A DNA stretch of 64,000 nucleotides from positions 1,240,001 to 1,304,000 of the forward strand of contig NZ_JARVSM010000001.1 of NCBI RefSeq assembly GCF_030209175.1, given 5' to 3'. Both the position numbers and the translations under genes were made by a program. The notes beneath the pieces were generated by a model that ran no database searches, had not been told where the DNA came from, and saw only the letters and a program-made list of their open reading frames with translations. Shown here in pieces: positions 38,262-46,049 of this stretch; within the stretch, counting starts at the first letter, position 1, and each line of letters starts with the position of its first letter. Origin of the DNA: Pseudomonas sp. efr-133-TYG-5. Its GTDB lineage: Bacteria > Pseudomonadota > Gammaproteobacteria > Pseudomonadales > Pseudomonadaceae.

Positions 38262-38275
38262 TAGATCCAGATCAA
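38262..38275 (+). promoter_or_regulatory. ANR/FNR-like box upstream of trhP
   Basis: TAGAT-CCAG-ATCAA matches the ANR/FNR consensus TTGAT-N4-ATCAA at 9 of 10 positions. A weak -10-like TACCCT at 38298-38303 would put the start site near 38310 and the box centre at -41.5, the classic activating position. Confidence 0.5.
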
Positions 38276-38329
38276 TAAACCTCGGGCGCAACTGCTCTAC
38301 CCTGCCGCGCTTTTGCCACCGACGCCGCC

Positions 38330-39667
38330 ATGAACCTCACCTTGCCCCTCGCCGCCCCGGAACTGCTGGCCCCCGCCGGCACCCTGAAAAACATGCGCTA
38401 CGCCTTCGCTTACGGTGCCGATGCGGTCTACGCCGGCCAGCCGCGCTACAGCCTGCGGGTGCGCAACAACGAGTTCGACCACGCCAACCTGGCGCTCGGC
38501 ATTCGCGAGGCCCAGGCCCAGGGCAAGCGCTTCTACGTGGTGGTCAACATTGCGCCGCACAACTCCAAGCTCAAGACCTTCCTCAAGGACCTGGCCCCGG
38601 TGATCGAGATGGCGCCGGACGCCCTGATCATGTCCGACCCAGGCCTGATCATGCTGGTGCGCCGGCATTTCCCGCAGATGCCGATCCACCTTTCGGTACA
38701 GGCCAACACCGTGAACTGGGCGAGTGTCGAGTTCTGGCAGCAGCAAGGGCTGAGCCGGATCATCCTGTCGCGGGAACTGTCGCTGGAAGAAATCGCTGAA
38801 ATCCGCGAGCAGGTGCCAGACATGGAACTTGAAGTATTCGTCCACGGTGCGCTGTGCATGGCCTACTCCGGGCGCTGCCTGCTGTCGGGCTACATGAACC
38901 GGCGCGACGCCAATCAGGGCACCTGCACCAACGCCTGCCGCTGGAAGTATTCGGCTATCGAGGCCACGCAAAACCAGCTCGGCGAGATTGTGCAGACCTG
39001 CGAACCCCAGCCGACCCTGGGCATCGGGGCGCCGACCGATCAGGTGTTCCTGCTGCAGGAGGCCAATCGCCCTGACGAGTCGATGCCCGCCTTCGAGGAC
39101 GAGCATGGCACCTACATCATGAATGCCAAGGACCTGCGCGCCGTGCAGCACGTCGAACGCCTGACCCGCATGGGCGTGCATTCATTGAAAATCGAGGGCC
39201 GTACCAAGTCGCACTTCTATTGCGCCCGCACCACCCAGGTCTACCGCCGGGCAATCGACGACGCGATGGCCGGCCGCGCCTTCGACCGCAGCCTGATGCA
39301 CGACCTCGAGTCCCTGGCCCAGCGCGGCTATACCGAGGGGTTTCTGCGCCGGCATGTGCATGACGAATACCAGAATTACCAGAACGGCAGTTCGGTCTCG
39401 CAACGTCAGCAGTTTGTCGGCGAGCTGACCGGCGAGCGCCGCGATCGCCTGGCCGAGGTCAAGGTGAAAAATCGCTTTGCGCTGGGCGATCATCTGGAAC
39501 TGATGACCCCCAAGGGCAATTTCCATTTCGACCTGAGCCAACTGTGCAACCACCAGGGCGAAGCGATCGACGTGGCGCCGGGCGACGGGCACACGGTTTA
39601 CCTGCCGATTCCGGATGCGGTGGATTTGCAGTTCGGGCTGCTGATGCGCGATCTGAGCGAAGCCTGA
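38330..39667 (+). CDS. trhP: U32-family tRNA hydroxylation protein TrhP (YegQ)
   Basis: This is a 445-residue protein very close to E. coli YegQ/TrhP, which together with prephenate makes 5-hydroxyuridine at tRNA position 34 without oxygen. The N-terminal U32 barrel begins ELLAPAGTLKNMRYAFAYGA. The signature EVFVHGALCMAYSGRCLLSG and the cluster-type cysteines in GTCTNACRWKY are conserved. The C-terminal beta domain ends before a strong bidirectional terminator. It is monocistronic, divergent from the PerM-like gene across 156 bp containing an ANR-like box. The oxygen-dependent alternative TrhO is not in this window. Confidence 0.93.
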   Translation: MNLTLPLAAPELLAPAGTLKNMRYAFAYGADAVYAGQPRYSLRVRNNEFDHANLALGIREAQAQGKRFYVVVNIAPHNSKLKTFLKDLAPVIEMAPDALIMSDPGLIMLVRRHFPQMPIHLSVQANTVNWASVEFWQQQGLSRIILSRELSLEEIAEIREQVPDMELEVFVHGALCMAYSGRCLLSGYMNRRDANQGTCTNACRWKYSAIEATQNQLGEIVQTCEPQPTLGIGAPTDQVFLLQEANRPDESMPAFEDEHGTYIMNAKDLRAVQHVERLTRMGVHSLKIEGRTKSHFYCARTTQVYRRAIDDAMAGRAFDRSLMHDLESLAQRGYTEGFLRRHVHDEYQNYQNGSSVSQRQQFVGELTGERRDRLAEVKVKNRFALGDHLELMTPKGNFHFDLSQLCNHQGEAIDVAPGDGHTVYLPIPDAVDLQFGLLMRDLSEA

Positions 39668-39684
39668 GCACCTGAATCGCGCGC

Positions 39685-39724
39685 ATAAAAAAATCCGATG
39701 CCATGACGGCATCGGATTTTTTTA
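39685..39724. terminator. Bidirectional terminator between trhP and ibpA
   Basis: AAATCCGATGCC / GGCATCGGATTT with an ATGAC-type loop has long A and T runs either side. Confidence 0.92.
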
Positions 39725-39738
39725 CCAGCGGCTTGCGC

Positions 39739-40182
39739 TTAGTGCTGCAGGGCCGGCTGCGCTCCGTTGATCGGGATGCGCTTGGCTTTCGCCTCTTCCG
39801 GGATCACTCGCAGCAGGTCGATGCTCAACAGACCGTTGCTCAGATCCGCAGCCTTGATCTCGATATGATCGGCCAGGCGGAAGGACAGCTTGAATGCACG
39901 TTGGGCGATGCCCTGGTGCAGGTACGTCACGCCTTCGTTGGCATCACGCTTGCCACCACTGATGGTCAGCACACCTTTCTCGACTTGCAGCTCCAGGTCT
40001 TCTTCCTGGAAACCGGCTGCCGCCACGACGATACGGTATTGGTCGTCACCGTGTTTTTCGACGTTGTAAGGTGGGTAGCTGCTGCCTGGCTCATTGCGCA
40101 GGGCGGTTTCGAACAGGTCGTTGAAACGGTCGAAACCTACCGAGGAACGGAACAGTGGAGCGAGGGAAAAAGCGGTACTCAT
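39739..40182 (-). CDS. ibpA: Small heat-shock protein IbpA (Hsp20)
   Basis: This 147-residue alpha-crystallin-type holdase keeps aggregating proteins in a refoldable state. It begins MSTAFSLAPLFRSSVGFDRF. The alpha-crystallin domain (about 38-128) includes YPPYNVEKHGDDQYRIVVAA, LTISGGKR and the GIAQRAFKLSFRLADHIE strand, and the C-terminal anchoring motif is AKAKRIPI. Regulation is visible on two levels: a sigma-32-type promoter (40256-40283) and a ROSE-like thermometer in the leader. Confidence 0.95.
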   Translation of the reverse strand: MSTAFSLAPLFRSSVGFDRFNDLFETALRNEPGSSYPPYNVEKHGDDQYRIVVAAAGFQEEDLELQVEKGVLTISGGKRDANEGVTYLHQGIAQRAFKLSFRLADHIEIKAADLSNGLLSIDLLRVIPEEAKAKRIPINGAQPALQH

Positions 40183-40250
40183 GGTTCAAATCTCCTGAAA
40201 ACAATCAGCAAGTTTTTTTGTCTCCGCGACCCGAATTCGGCATCGCGTAA
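40183..40250 (-). promoter_or_regulatory. ROSE-like RNA thermometer in the ibpA leader
   Basis: In the minus-strand leader the Shine-Dalgarno-containing TCAGGAG (40198-40192) pairs with TTGCTGA (40211-40205), leaving an internal G.G pair opposite the SD, the hallmark of ROSE elements. A second hairpin (GCGA..CCGAATTCGG..TCGC) lies just 5'. Short ROSE-like elements upstream of ibpA are known in Pseudomonas. Confidence 0.8.
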
Positions 40251-40255
40251 CCCTT

Positions 40256-40283
40256 AGATAGGGACCGCTCAATTGATTTCAAG
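40256..40283 (-). promoter_or_regulatory. Sigma-32 (RpoH)-type promoter of ibpA
   Basis: Minus strand CTTGAAA (40283-40277), 13-bp spacer, CCCTATCT (40263-40256): a perfect -35 and a one-mismatch -10 relative to CTTGAAA / CCCCATNT. Confidence 0.88.
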
Positions 40284-40303
40284 AGATTATTCGCAGATTT
40301 TTT

Positions 40304-41263
40304 TCAGGCGGCTTCAACCACCGGCAAACCCAGCAGACGCGAGACGTGATCCGGCTCGGTCTCGCGCCGCAACACGCTGAACAGCTCGGCAGCCTCGGGA
40401 TAATTGCGCGTCAGCATCGCCAGCCACTGCTTCAGACGGCCCGGCGACTGCCGCGCGGTCATTTGCGCCTTGGCCTGCAGCCAGAAGTCCTGGATCAGCG
40501 GCATCAACTCGGCCCAGGTCATCTCGACCACCTCTTCGCCGGCGCGCGCCGCAGCGATCTGCCGGGCCAGGTCCGGCCGCGACACCAGGCCGCGACCGAG
40601 CATGATGTCTTCCACGCCGCTGATTTCCCGGCACCGCCGCCAGTCCTCGACGCTCCAGATATCGCCGTTGGCGAACACCGGTACCTTGACCACGTCCTGC
40701 ACCCGCGGGATCCACTCCCAATGGGCCGGTGGCTTGTAACCGTCGACCTTGGTCCGCGCGTGAACCACGATGTGCTCGGCGCCGCCCTCGGCCAGGGCGG
40801 TGGCGCAGACCAGCGAACCGTCCGGGCTGTCGAAGCCCAGGCGCATCTTGGCGGTCACCGGAATATGCGCGGGCACGGCGCGGCGCACGGTTTCGACGAT
40901 CTGGTTGAGCAGTTCCGGCTCCTTGAGCAGCACCGCCCCGCCACGGGACTTGTTCACGGTCTTGGCCGGGCAACCGAAGTTCAGGTCGATCACCTCGGAG
41001 CCCAGTTCGCAGGCCAGCGCCGCGTTTTCCGCCAGGCACACCGGATCGGAACCCAGCAGCTGCACGCGCAGCGGCACCCCGGATGCGGTGCGCGCGCCGT
41101 TGAGCAGTTCCGGGCCGAACTTGTGGAAATAGGCCGGGGTGAGCAACTGATCGTTGACCCGGATGAACTCGGTCACGCACCAGTCGATACCGCCGACACG
41201 GGTCAGCACATCGCGCAGGATGTCGTCGACCAAGCCTTCCATCGGCGCCAGAGCAATTTGCAT
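40304..41263 (-). CDS. dusC: tRNA-dihydrouridine(16) synthase DusC
   Basis: This 319-residue FMN enzyme reduces uridine 16 in tRNA D-loops. It has a TIM barrel beginning [20 protein letters not shown]; the catalytic Cys lies in [20 protein letters not shown], and the FMN-site segment in [11 protein letters not shown]. The C-terminal helical tRNA-binding domain follows ([16 protein letters not shown]). The subfamily call rests on the [13 protein letters not shown]-terminal part, typical of DusC rather than DusA/B. ATG 41263 is used; the upstream TTG would add six residues. It is upstream of ibpA but beyond its heat-shock promoter. Confidence 0.9.
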   Translation of the reverse strand: MQIALAPMEGLVDDILRDVLTRVGGIDWCVTEFIRVNDQLLTPAYFHKFGPELLNGARTASGVPLRVQLLGSDPVCLAENAALACELGSEVIDLNFGCPAKTVNKSRGGAVLLKEPELLNQIVETVRRAVPAHIPVTAKMRLGFDSPDGSLVCATALAEGGAEHIVVHARTKVDGYKPPAHWEWIPRVQDVVKVPVFANGDIWSVEDWRRCREISGVEDIMLGRGLVSRPDLARQIAAARAGEEVVEMTWAELMPLIQDFWLQAKAQMTARQSPGRLKQWLAMLTRNYPEAAELFSVLRRETEPDHVSRLLGLPVVEAA

Positions 41264-41334
41264 GGGAAAAACACTACTCAAGAAGAAAAAACGTGCGGCA
41301 GTTTACTGGATTACGAGACAAACCGCAGATCCCT

Positions 41335-41361
41335 TGCAGGAGTGAGCCTGCTCCCACAGGG
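41335..41361. repeat. Single REP-like sequence
   Basis: GCAGGAGTGAGCCTGCTCCC-type palindrome upstream of dusC, a degenerate solo copy of the REP found elsewhere in the window. Confidence 0.6.
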
Positions 41362-41403
41362 ATTGAGGTCTGCAGCAGGTTTTGTGGTTTATCGCGGGAT
41401 CAT

Positions 41404-41492
41404 TGTGGGAACGGGCTTGCTCGCGAAAGCGGTGGATCAGCTACATGTGCATCCGCTGACACTCCGCTATCGCGAGCAGGCTCACTCCTACA
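41404..41492. repeat. REP doublet downstream of the thioesterase gene
   Basis: TGTGGGAACGGGCTTGCTCG at 41404 is inverted against CGAGCAGGCTCACTCCTACA ending at 41492, with a roughly 45-bp spacer. Confidence 0.8.
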
Positions 41493-41494
41493 GG

Positions 41495-41944
41495 TCAGAT
41501 TTGGGCTGTTTCCGGACTTTGGATCGCCGGGCCATAACCCTCGATGAACTCCGCCGGCATGCGCTTGGGCTTGCCGCTGGACAGTTCGATGCAGACAAAC
41601 GTGGTCTGCGCGCGCAGCAGCGTAGTGTTGTCGCTAGAACGAATCAGCTGGAAGTGCCGGGTCATTTTCAGGCGCTGGTCCCAGTCGACGATCCAGGTTG
41701 CCAGTTGCAGCTCGTCGCCTTCGTAGGCAGCGGCGAGATAATCGATTTCGTGGCGCACCACCGCCATCGCCCGATCCAGACGCCGGTATTCGACCAGGTC
41801 CAGGCCCAGACGCTGCGAGTGGCGCCAGGCGCAGCGTTCGAGCCAGGTCACGTAAACCGCGTTGTTGGCGTGCCCTAGCCCGTCGATGTCCTCGGCGCCC
41901 ACTTGCAGATCAATGGTAAACGGCGTTGCTCGATCCCAGCCCAT
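41495..41944 (-). CDS. Acyl-CoA thioesterase of the 4HBT (YbgC/FadM) family
   Basis: This is a 149-residue hot-dog-fold protein. The family motif DIDGLGHANNAVYVTWLERC contains the Asp-Asn/His active-site cluster of 4-hydroxybenzoyl-CoA-type thioesterases, and the central helix follows. A later strand reads TRHFQLIRSSDNTTLLRAQT. It would hydrolyse a cytosolic acyl-CoA; chain-length preference cannot be judged. The start is ATG 41944. It is downstream of the alpha/beta hydrolase gene on the same strand and may be co-transcribed with it. Confidence 0.83.
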   Translation of the reverse strand: MGWDRATPFTIDLQVGAEDIDGLGHANNAVYVTWLERCAWRHSQRLGLDLVEYRRLDRAMAVVRHEIDYLAAAYEGDELQLATWIVDWDQRLKMTRHFQLIRSSDNTTLLRAQTTFVCIELSSGKPKRMPAEFIEGYGPAIQSPETAQI

Positions 41945-41989
41945 GCCCCACTCCGGTCAGAAAATTCACCGGGGCAGTGTAACGGATGC

Positions 41990-42823
41990 TTAGGCCGATT
42001 GGCGCGCCTGCAAGCTGCGCCCGGCCAGCAGTGACAAGACGCCTTCAATCACCCGCGGGTCGGCCAGCACGCGCTGATGACCGCCGCTCTCCAGACGCAG
42101 CAGGCGGCTGTCGAACCAGGCTTCGTGGATCAGCTGCGATTCCTTGACCGAGACGAATGTGTCGTCTTCGGCATGCACGATCAGGCCCGGCATATCCAGT
42201 TGGTAGTGCGCGACATCGAGGGTCGCCGCGCGCATGCCGACATCCTGCTCGACCTGGCGGATGAACGCCGAGCGCGCCCGCGGTGGCATGCCGACGTAGC
42301 GGGCAAACCCGCGCAGTACGCCAAGAATGCGTGCCGGCGCGGCGATGCTCACCAGGGTTTCGGTGCGCAGGCCCAGTTGCACGGCGAGCATGGCACTGGC
42401 GCCGCCCATGGAGTGGCCGATGACCGCCTGCAGCGGCGGCAATTCGGCAGCGGCTTCGAGCATGGCGCGGGCGAACAGCACCACATTGGCTTCGCGCCCC
42501 GGCGAGCGGCCGTGGGCCGGACCGTCGAGAGCGACGACGGTGTAACCGGATTCGACCAGTGCGGTGATCAGCGAGGCGAACTGGGTCGGACGGCCTTCCC
42601 AGCCGTGCATCAGCAGCACGGTGGGCCCCTGGCCCCAGCGCAGCGCCGAGAGGCCGAAACGCAGGGTGATGCGTTCCGATTTTGCCAGCAGAGGCAGCTC
42701 CCAATCCCGCGGTGGCAGTTCGCGCGGCGTCATGAACGCCAGGCGCATTTTGCTCGCTACCAGTTTCGGTGCAAACCAGCCCAAGGTGCCATTAACGCCG
42801 CGAACCCACTTCAACGTGCTCAT
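41990..42823 (-). CDS. Alpha/beta-hydrolase
   Basis: This is a 277-residue serine hydrolase fold. The nucleophile elbow is GHSMGG, the oxyanion region is LLMHGWEGRPTQF, and the C-terminal ESGGHQ supplies the catalytic His, preceded by a HAEDDTFV acid-bearing loop. There is no signal peptide. The start is ATG 42823 with GGAGAGAG upstream; the longer frame runs into the TetR gene. It lies 31 bp after the TetR gene on the same strand, so it is the likely regulated partner of that repressor. Substrate unknown. Confidence 0.85.
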   Translation of the reverse strand: MSTLKWVRGVNGTLGWFAPKLVASKMRLAFMTPRELPPRDWELPLLAKSERITLRFGLSALRWGQGPTVLLMHGWEGRPTQFASLITALVESGYTVVALDGPAHGRSPGREANVVLFARAMLEAAAELPPLQAVIGHSMGGASAMLAVQLGLRTETLVSIAAPARILGVLRGFARYVGMPPRARSAFIRQVEQDVGMRAATLDVAHYQLDMPGLIVHAEDDTFVSVKESQLIHEAWFDSRLLRLESGGHQRVLADPRVIEGVLSLLAGRSLQARQSA

Positions 42824-42854
42824 CGCTCTCTCCTCAGGCCTTGTTGCCTTCAGC

Positions 42855-43394
42855 TCAACGCACCGCCGACTTGGCGGCGCGCAGCAATCGATCGGATAAA
42901 TCACCTGGGCCGAGCGCGCGTGCGAGCGCCAGGCCACCCACCATCAAGGCCACGTCGGCCAACGCTTTATCAGTGTCTTCGGGGCTGGACGCCAGCTGCG
43001 CGATCATCAGTTCCATGTGCTCGTTCAGGGCGATGCGGAAGGCTTCCGGCAAGCGCCCCAACTCGCCGATGGAGGCCGGGATCGGGCATGCCGAATCGCT
43101 GGAATCACGGTGCTTGCGCGACAGATAGAAGGCCGCGACCAGGGCGCGACGCTCTTCGCCCGTGAGCTCGGCATCCATGTCGGCAATCAGGTCGCGGCGT
43201 CGACCCAGCAGTTGCTTGAACGCTTCGAGCATCATCGCGTCCTTGCTTTCGAAGTGCGCATAGAAGCCACCGACGGTCAGGCCGGCTGCGCCCATCACTT
43301 CACCCACGCTTGGCTCGGCCGGGCCACGCTGAATCAGCGCGGCGCTGGCGGCCTTGAGGATGCGTTCGCGGGTTTGAGCTTTCTTGTCGTTCAT
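42855..43394 (-). CDS. TetR-family repressor
   Basis: This is a 179-residue regulator. The N-terminal HTH (about 10-56) includes TRERILKAASAALIQRGPAE and VGEVMGAAGLTVGGFYAHFE. The rest is a ligand-binding helical bundle with a TetR_C-type segment. A perfect 27-bp AT-rich palindrome starts 24 bp upstream of its ATG (43418-43444), so autoregulation is likely. The alpha/beta hydrolase gene follows in the same transcript. The inducer is unknown. Confidence 0.9.
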   Translation of the reverse strand: MNDKKAQTRERILKAASAALIQRGPAEPSVGEVMGAAGLTVGGFYAHFESKDAMMLEAFKQLLGRRRDLIADMDAELTGEERRALVAAFYLSRKHRDSSDSACPIPASIGELGRLPEAFRIALNEHMELMIAQLASSPEDTDKALADVALMVGGLALARALGPGDLSDRLLRAAKSAVR

Positions 43395-43417
43395 CGTCGC
43401 CTCCGAATATTACGATT

Positions 43418-43444
43418 AGAATATTATTATCATAATAATATTCT
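43418..43444. promoter_or_regulatory. Perfect 27-bp palindrome, candidate TetR operator
   Basis: Arms AGAATATTATTAT and ATAATAATATTCT are exact reverse complements about a single C at 43431. It is strikingly AT-rich for this genome and lies directly upstream of the TetR gene. Confidence 0.8.
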
Positions 43445-43517
43445 GCAAGTCATGAATGTGACCGCTGGTCTGAAGCACAGTGTTAGGGAAAAAGGAGATT
43501 TGGCCAAACGCCAGACA

Positions 43518-43556
43518 AACAAAAGGGCCATTCAATAATTGAATGACCCTTAAAAA
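43518..43556 (-). terminator. Terminator of the Ala/Glu tRNA operon
   Basis: AAGGGTCATTCA / TGAATGGCCCTT around an ATT-type loop (one mismatch) is followed on the minus strand by TTGTTTG. It lies 21 bases past the last tRNA-Glu. Confidence 0.85.
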
Positions 43557-43576
43557 TCCCGCAGTGCGGGTAATCG

Positions 43577-43652
43577 TGGCGTCCCCTAGGGGACTCGAAC
43601 CCCTGTTACCGCCGTGAAAGGGCGGTGTCCTAGGCCACTAGACGAAGGGGAC
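43577..43652 (-). tRNA. tRNA-Glu (TTC), distal copy
   Basis: The minus-strand cloverleaf has anticodon loop CTTTCAC (TTC), a GTCCCCT/AGGGGAC acceptor stem and CCA. It is identical to the copy at 43859-43934. Confidence 0.97.
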
Positions 43653-43729
43653 GCAAACCCTTCTACAACTGATCAGCGCTGAGTACTGATCGCTTCAAGG
43701 CCGGTGTGGCCAGACCTTGAAGTGTAAAT

Positions 43730-43805
43730 TGGTGGAGCTAAGCGGGATCGAACCGCTGACCTCCTGCATGCCATGCAGGCGCTCTCCCAGCTGAGCTATA
43801 GCCCC
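43730..43805 (-). tRNA. tRNA-Ala (GGC), distal copy
   Basis: The minus-strand cloverleaf has anticodon GGC in ATGGCAT, a GGGGCTA/TAGCTCC acceptor stem and CCA. It differs from the proximal copy in the anticodon and T stems by paired changes. Confidence 0.97.
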
Positions 43806-43858
43806 GGATTTTTCGCCTCGCGGCGGAGCGACATCTTGCAACATCGCTTCTGTAAAAC

Positions 43859-43934
43859 TGGCGTCCCCTAGGGGACTCGAACCCCTGTTACCGCCGTGAA
43901 AGGGCGGTGTCCTAGGCCACTAGACGAAGGGGAC
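43859..43934 (-). tRNA. tRNA-Glu (TTC), proximal copy
   Basis: Minus-strand tRNA identical to the distal Glu copy, with CCA encoded. The following spacer (43806-43858) differs from the spacers within each Glu-Ala unit. Confidence 0.97.
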
Positions 43935-44013
43935 GCAAACCCTTCTATACAACTGACCAGTGCTGAGTACTGATCGCTTCAAGGCCGGTGTGGCCAGACC
44001 TCGAAGTGTAAAT

Positions 44014-44089
<76 letters not shown>

Positions 44090-44122
44090 TCATCGTTGAT
44101 GTCATCGCTGAGGACGGGGCGA

Positions 44123-44151
44123 ATCTTAAGGGCGTATCGAAAGCCTGTCAA
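44123..44151 (-). promoter_or_regulatory. Sigma-70 promoter of the Ala/Glu tRNA operon
   Basis: Minus strand TTGACA (44151-44146), 17-bp spacer, TAAGAT (44128-44123), followed by a GC-rich stretch (TCGCCCCG) as expected of stringently controlled stable-RNA promoters. It is preceded by an AT-rich UP-like region (44152-44185). Confidence 0.9.
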
Positions 44152-44260
44152 ACTTATTTTTGAAAAATTTCAAAATTTTTTGTCGGCATAACAATCACTT
44201 ACCGCCCTCCCCCCGAAAATCCGGGAGCTTTGCTCACCCCGCAGACCTGCAAGGGCTGCC

Positions 44261-44307
44261 GCAGCCGGCGATCTTTTGCGAAGCAGGATCAAAAGATCGC
44301 CGGCTGC
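44261..44307. repeat. Perfect 18-bp inverted repeat downstream of gltX
   Basis: Arms GCAGCCGGCGATCTTTTG / CAAAAGATCGCCGGCTGC flank an 11-nt loop. The GATCTTTTG core is typical of a second family of short dispersed repeats in fluorescent pseudomonads. It lies 31 bp past the gltX stop and could end its transcript. Confidence 0.75.
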
Positions 44308-44337
44308 GTCAGCGCTTACAGGGTTGATCACAAAGGC

Positions 44338-45819
44338 TCAGGCGATCGCGCCCAGCAGCTTTTCCCACTCTTTGTTTTCTTTCTTCGACACGCCGCCCAG
44401 CAGGTCGATGGCCTGGCGCAGACGGAAACGGGTCAGGTCCGGGCCAAGGATTTCCATCGCATCGAGCACCGACACAGAACTCGCCTGGCCGGTGATTGCC
44501 GCGAACATCAGTGGCATCGCATCGCGCAGTTTCAGCTCGAGGGATTCGACCACCGCCTGGATCGTCGCAGTGATGCTGTCCTTCTCCCACTGGCGCAAGC
44601 TTTCCAGCTTCCACAGGATCAATTGCATCAGCTGACGCACCTGATCGCCCGAGAGCTTCTTCGATTCAAACAGCTTGGCATCCGGACTCACGCCACCGGC
44701 GAAGAAGAACCCACCCAGCGGCGCAACCTGGCTGAAGGTTTCAACGCGGCCCTGGACCAGCGGCGCGATCTTCATCATGTATTCGGCGTTGAACGCCCAC
44801 TTCTGCACGCGCGCGGCGAATTCTTCCACCGGCAGATCGCGCAGCCACTGGCCGTTGAGCCACGACAGCTTCTCGATGTCGAAGATCGGCCCGCCGAGGG
44901 ACACACGCTTGAGGTCGAAGTTGTCGACCATTTCCTGCAGCGAGAACTTCTCGCGCTCGTCCGGCATCGACCAGCCCATGCGCCCCAAGTAGTTGAGCAT
45001 CGCTTCCGGCATGAAGCCCATGCGCTCGTAGAACGTCACCGACGTCGGGTTCTTGCGCTTGGACAGCTTGCTCTTGTCCGGATTGCGCAGCAGCGGCATG
45101 TAGCACAGCTCCGGTTGCTCCCAGCCGAAATATTCGTACAGCAGGATCAGTTTCGGAGCCGATGGCAGCCATTCTTCGCCACGCAGCACGTGGGTGATGC
45201 CCATCAGGTGATCGTCGACCACGTTGGCCAGGAAGTACGTCGGCAGGCCGTCGGTCTTCATCAGCACTTGCATGTCCATGCGATCCCACGGGATCTCGAC
45301 ATCGCCGCGCAGCATGTCCGGCACCACGCAGACGCCTTCGGTCGGCACCTTCATGCGGATCACGTGCGGTTCGCCAGCCGCCAGACGCGCAGCGACTTCT
45401 TCCTTCGACAGCAGCAGCGCGCGGCCGTCGTAACGCGGGGTTTCGCCGCGCGCCATTTGTTCGGCGCGCATCTGGTCGAGCTCTTCGGCGGTGCAGAAGC
45501 ACGGGAACGCGTGCCCCATGTCGACCAGCTGCTGGCAATACTTCTGATAGATATCGCCACGCTCGCTTTGTCGGTACGGGCCGTGCGGGCCGCCGACGTC
45601 CGGGCCTTCGCTCCAGTCGATACCCAGCCAGCGCAGGGCGTCGAAGATCTGCTGTTCGGACTCGCGGGTCGAACGCAACTGATCGGTGTCTTCGATGCGC
45701 AGGATGAACTCACCGCCGTGCTGCTTGGCAAAGCAGTAGTTGAACAATGCGATGTAAGCGGTACCTACGTGGGGATCCCCGGTAGGCGATGGCGCGATGC
45801 GAGTGCGGACGGTGGTCAT
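44338..45819 (-). CDS. gltX: Glutamyl-tRNA synthetase
   Basis: This is a 493-residue class I synthetase charging tRNA-Glu, two genes for which lie just downstream on the same strand. The HIGH motif is [14 protein letters not shown] near the N-terminus, and KMSKS appears as SKLSKRKNP at about residue 250. The C-terminal helical anticodon-binding domain follows. The start [14 protein letters not shown] at 45819 is the conserved one; the frame stays open upstream by chance. No other synthetase gene is nearby. Confidence 0.97.
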   Translation of the reverse strand: MTTVRTRIAPSPTGDPHVGTAYIALFNYCFAKQHGGEFILRIEDTDQLRSTRESEQQIFDALRWLGIDWSEGPDVGGPHGPYRQSERGDIYQKYCQQLVDMGHAFPCFCTAEELDQMRAEQMARGETPRYDGRALLLSKEEVAARLAAGEPHVIRMKVPTEGVCVVPDMLRGDVEIPWDRMDMQVLMKTDGLPTYFLANVVDDHLMGITHVLRGEEWLPSAPKLILLYEYFGWEQPELCYMPLLRNPDKSKLSKRKNPTSVTFYERMGFMPEAMLNYLGRMGWSMPDEREKFSLQEMVDNFDLKRVSLGGPIFDIEKLSWLNGQWLRDLPVEEFAARVQKWAFNAEYMMKIAPLVQGRVETFSQVAPLGGFFFAGGVSPDAKLFESKKLSGDQVRQLMQLILWKLESLRQWEKDSITATIQAVVESLELKLRDAMPLMFAAITGQASSVSVLDAMEILGPDLTRFRLRQAIDLLGGVSKKENKEWEKLLGAIA

Positions 45820-46049
45820 GGCATGTCTCGAAAAGAATGAAAAGCAAAGAACAATCAAGCGGCGAATGGTAACAGGCGACACCCGCCCCGCTCCAGCGGG
45901 CAGGGCATTTAAGCCAAGGTTGCGTCTGGAATGCCCGTAGGGCGCAGTGAATGGCCGAATATCAGCCGATGGCATTTACCGCTCATCGGCTGTATGCCAG
46001 ATTCGCCTGCTGATAACTTTCCTTACAATTCCTCGACTACAGTTTGCCC

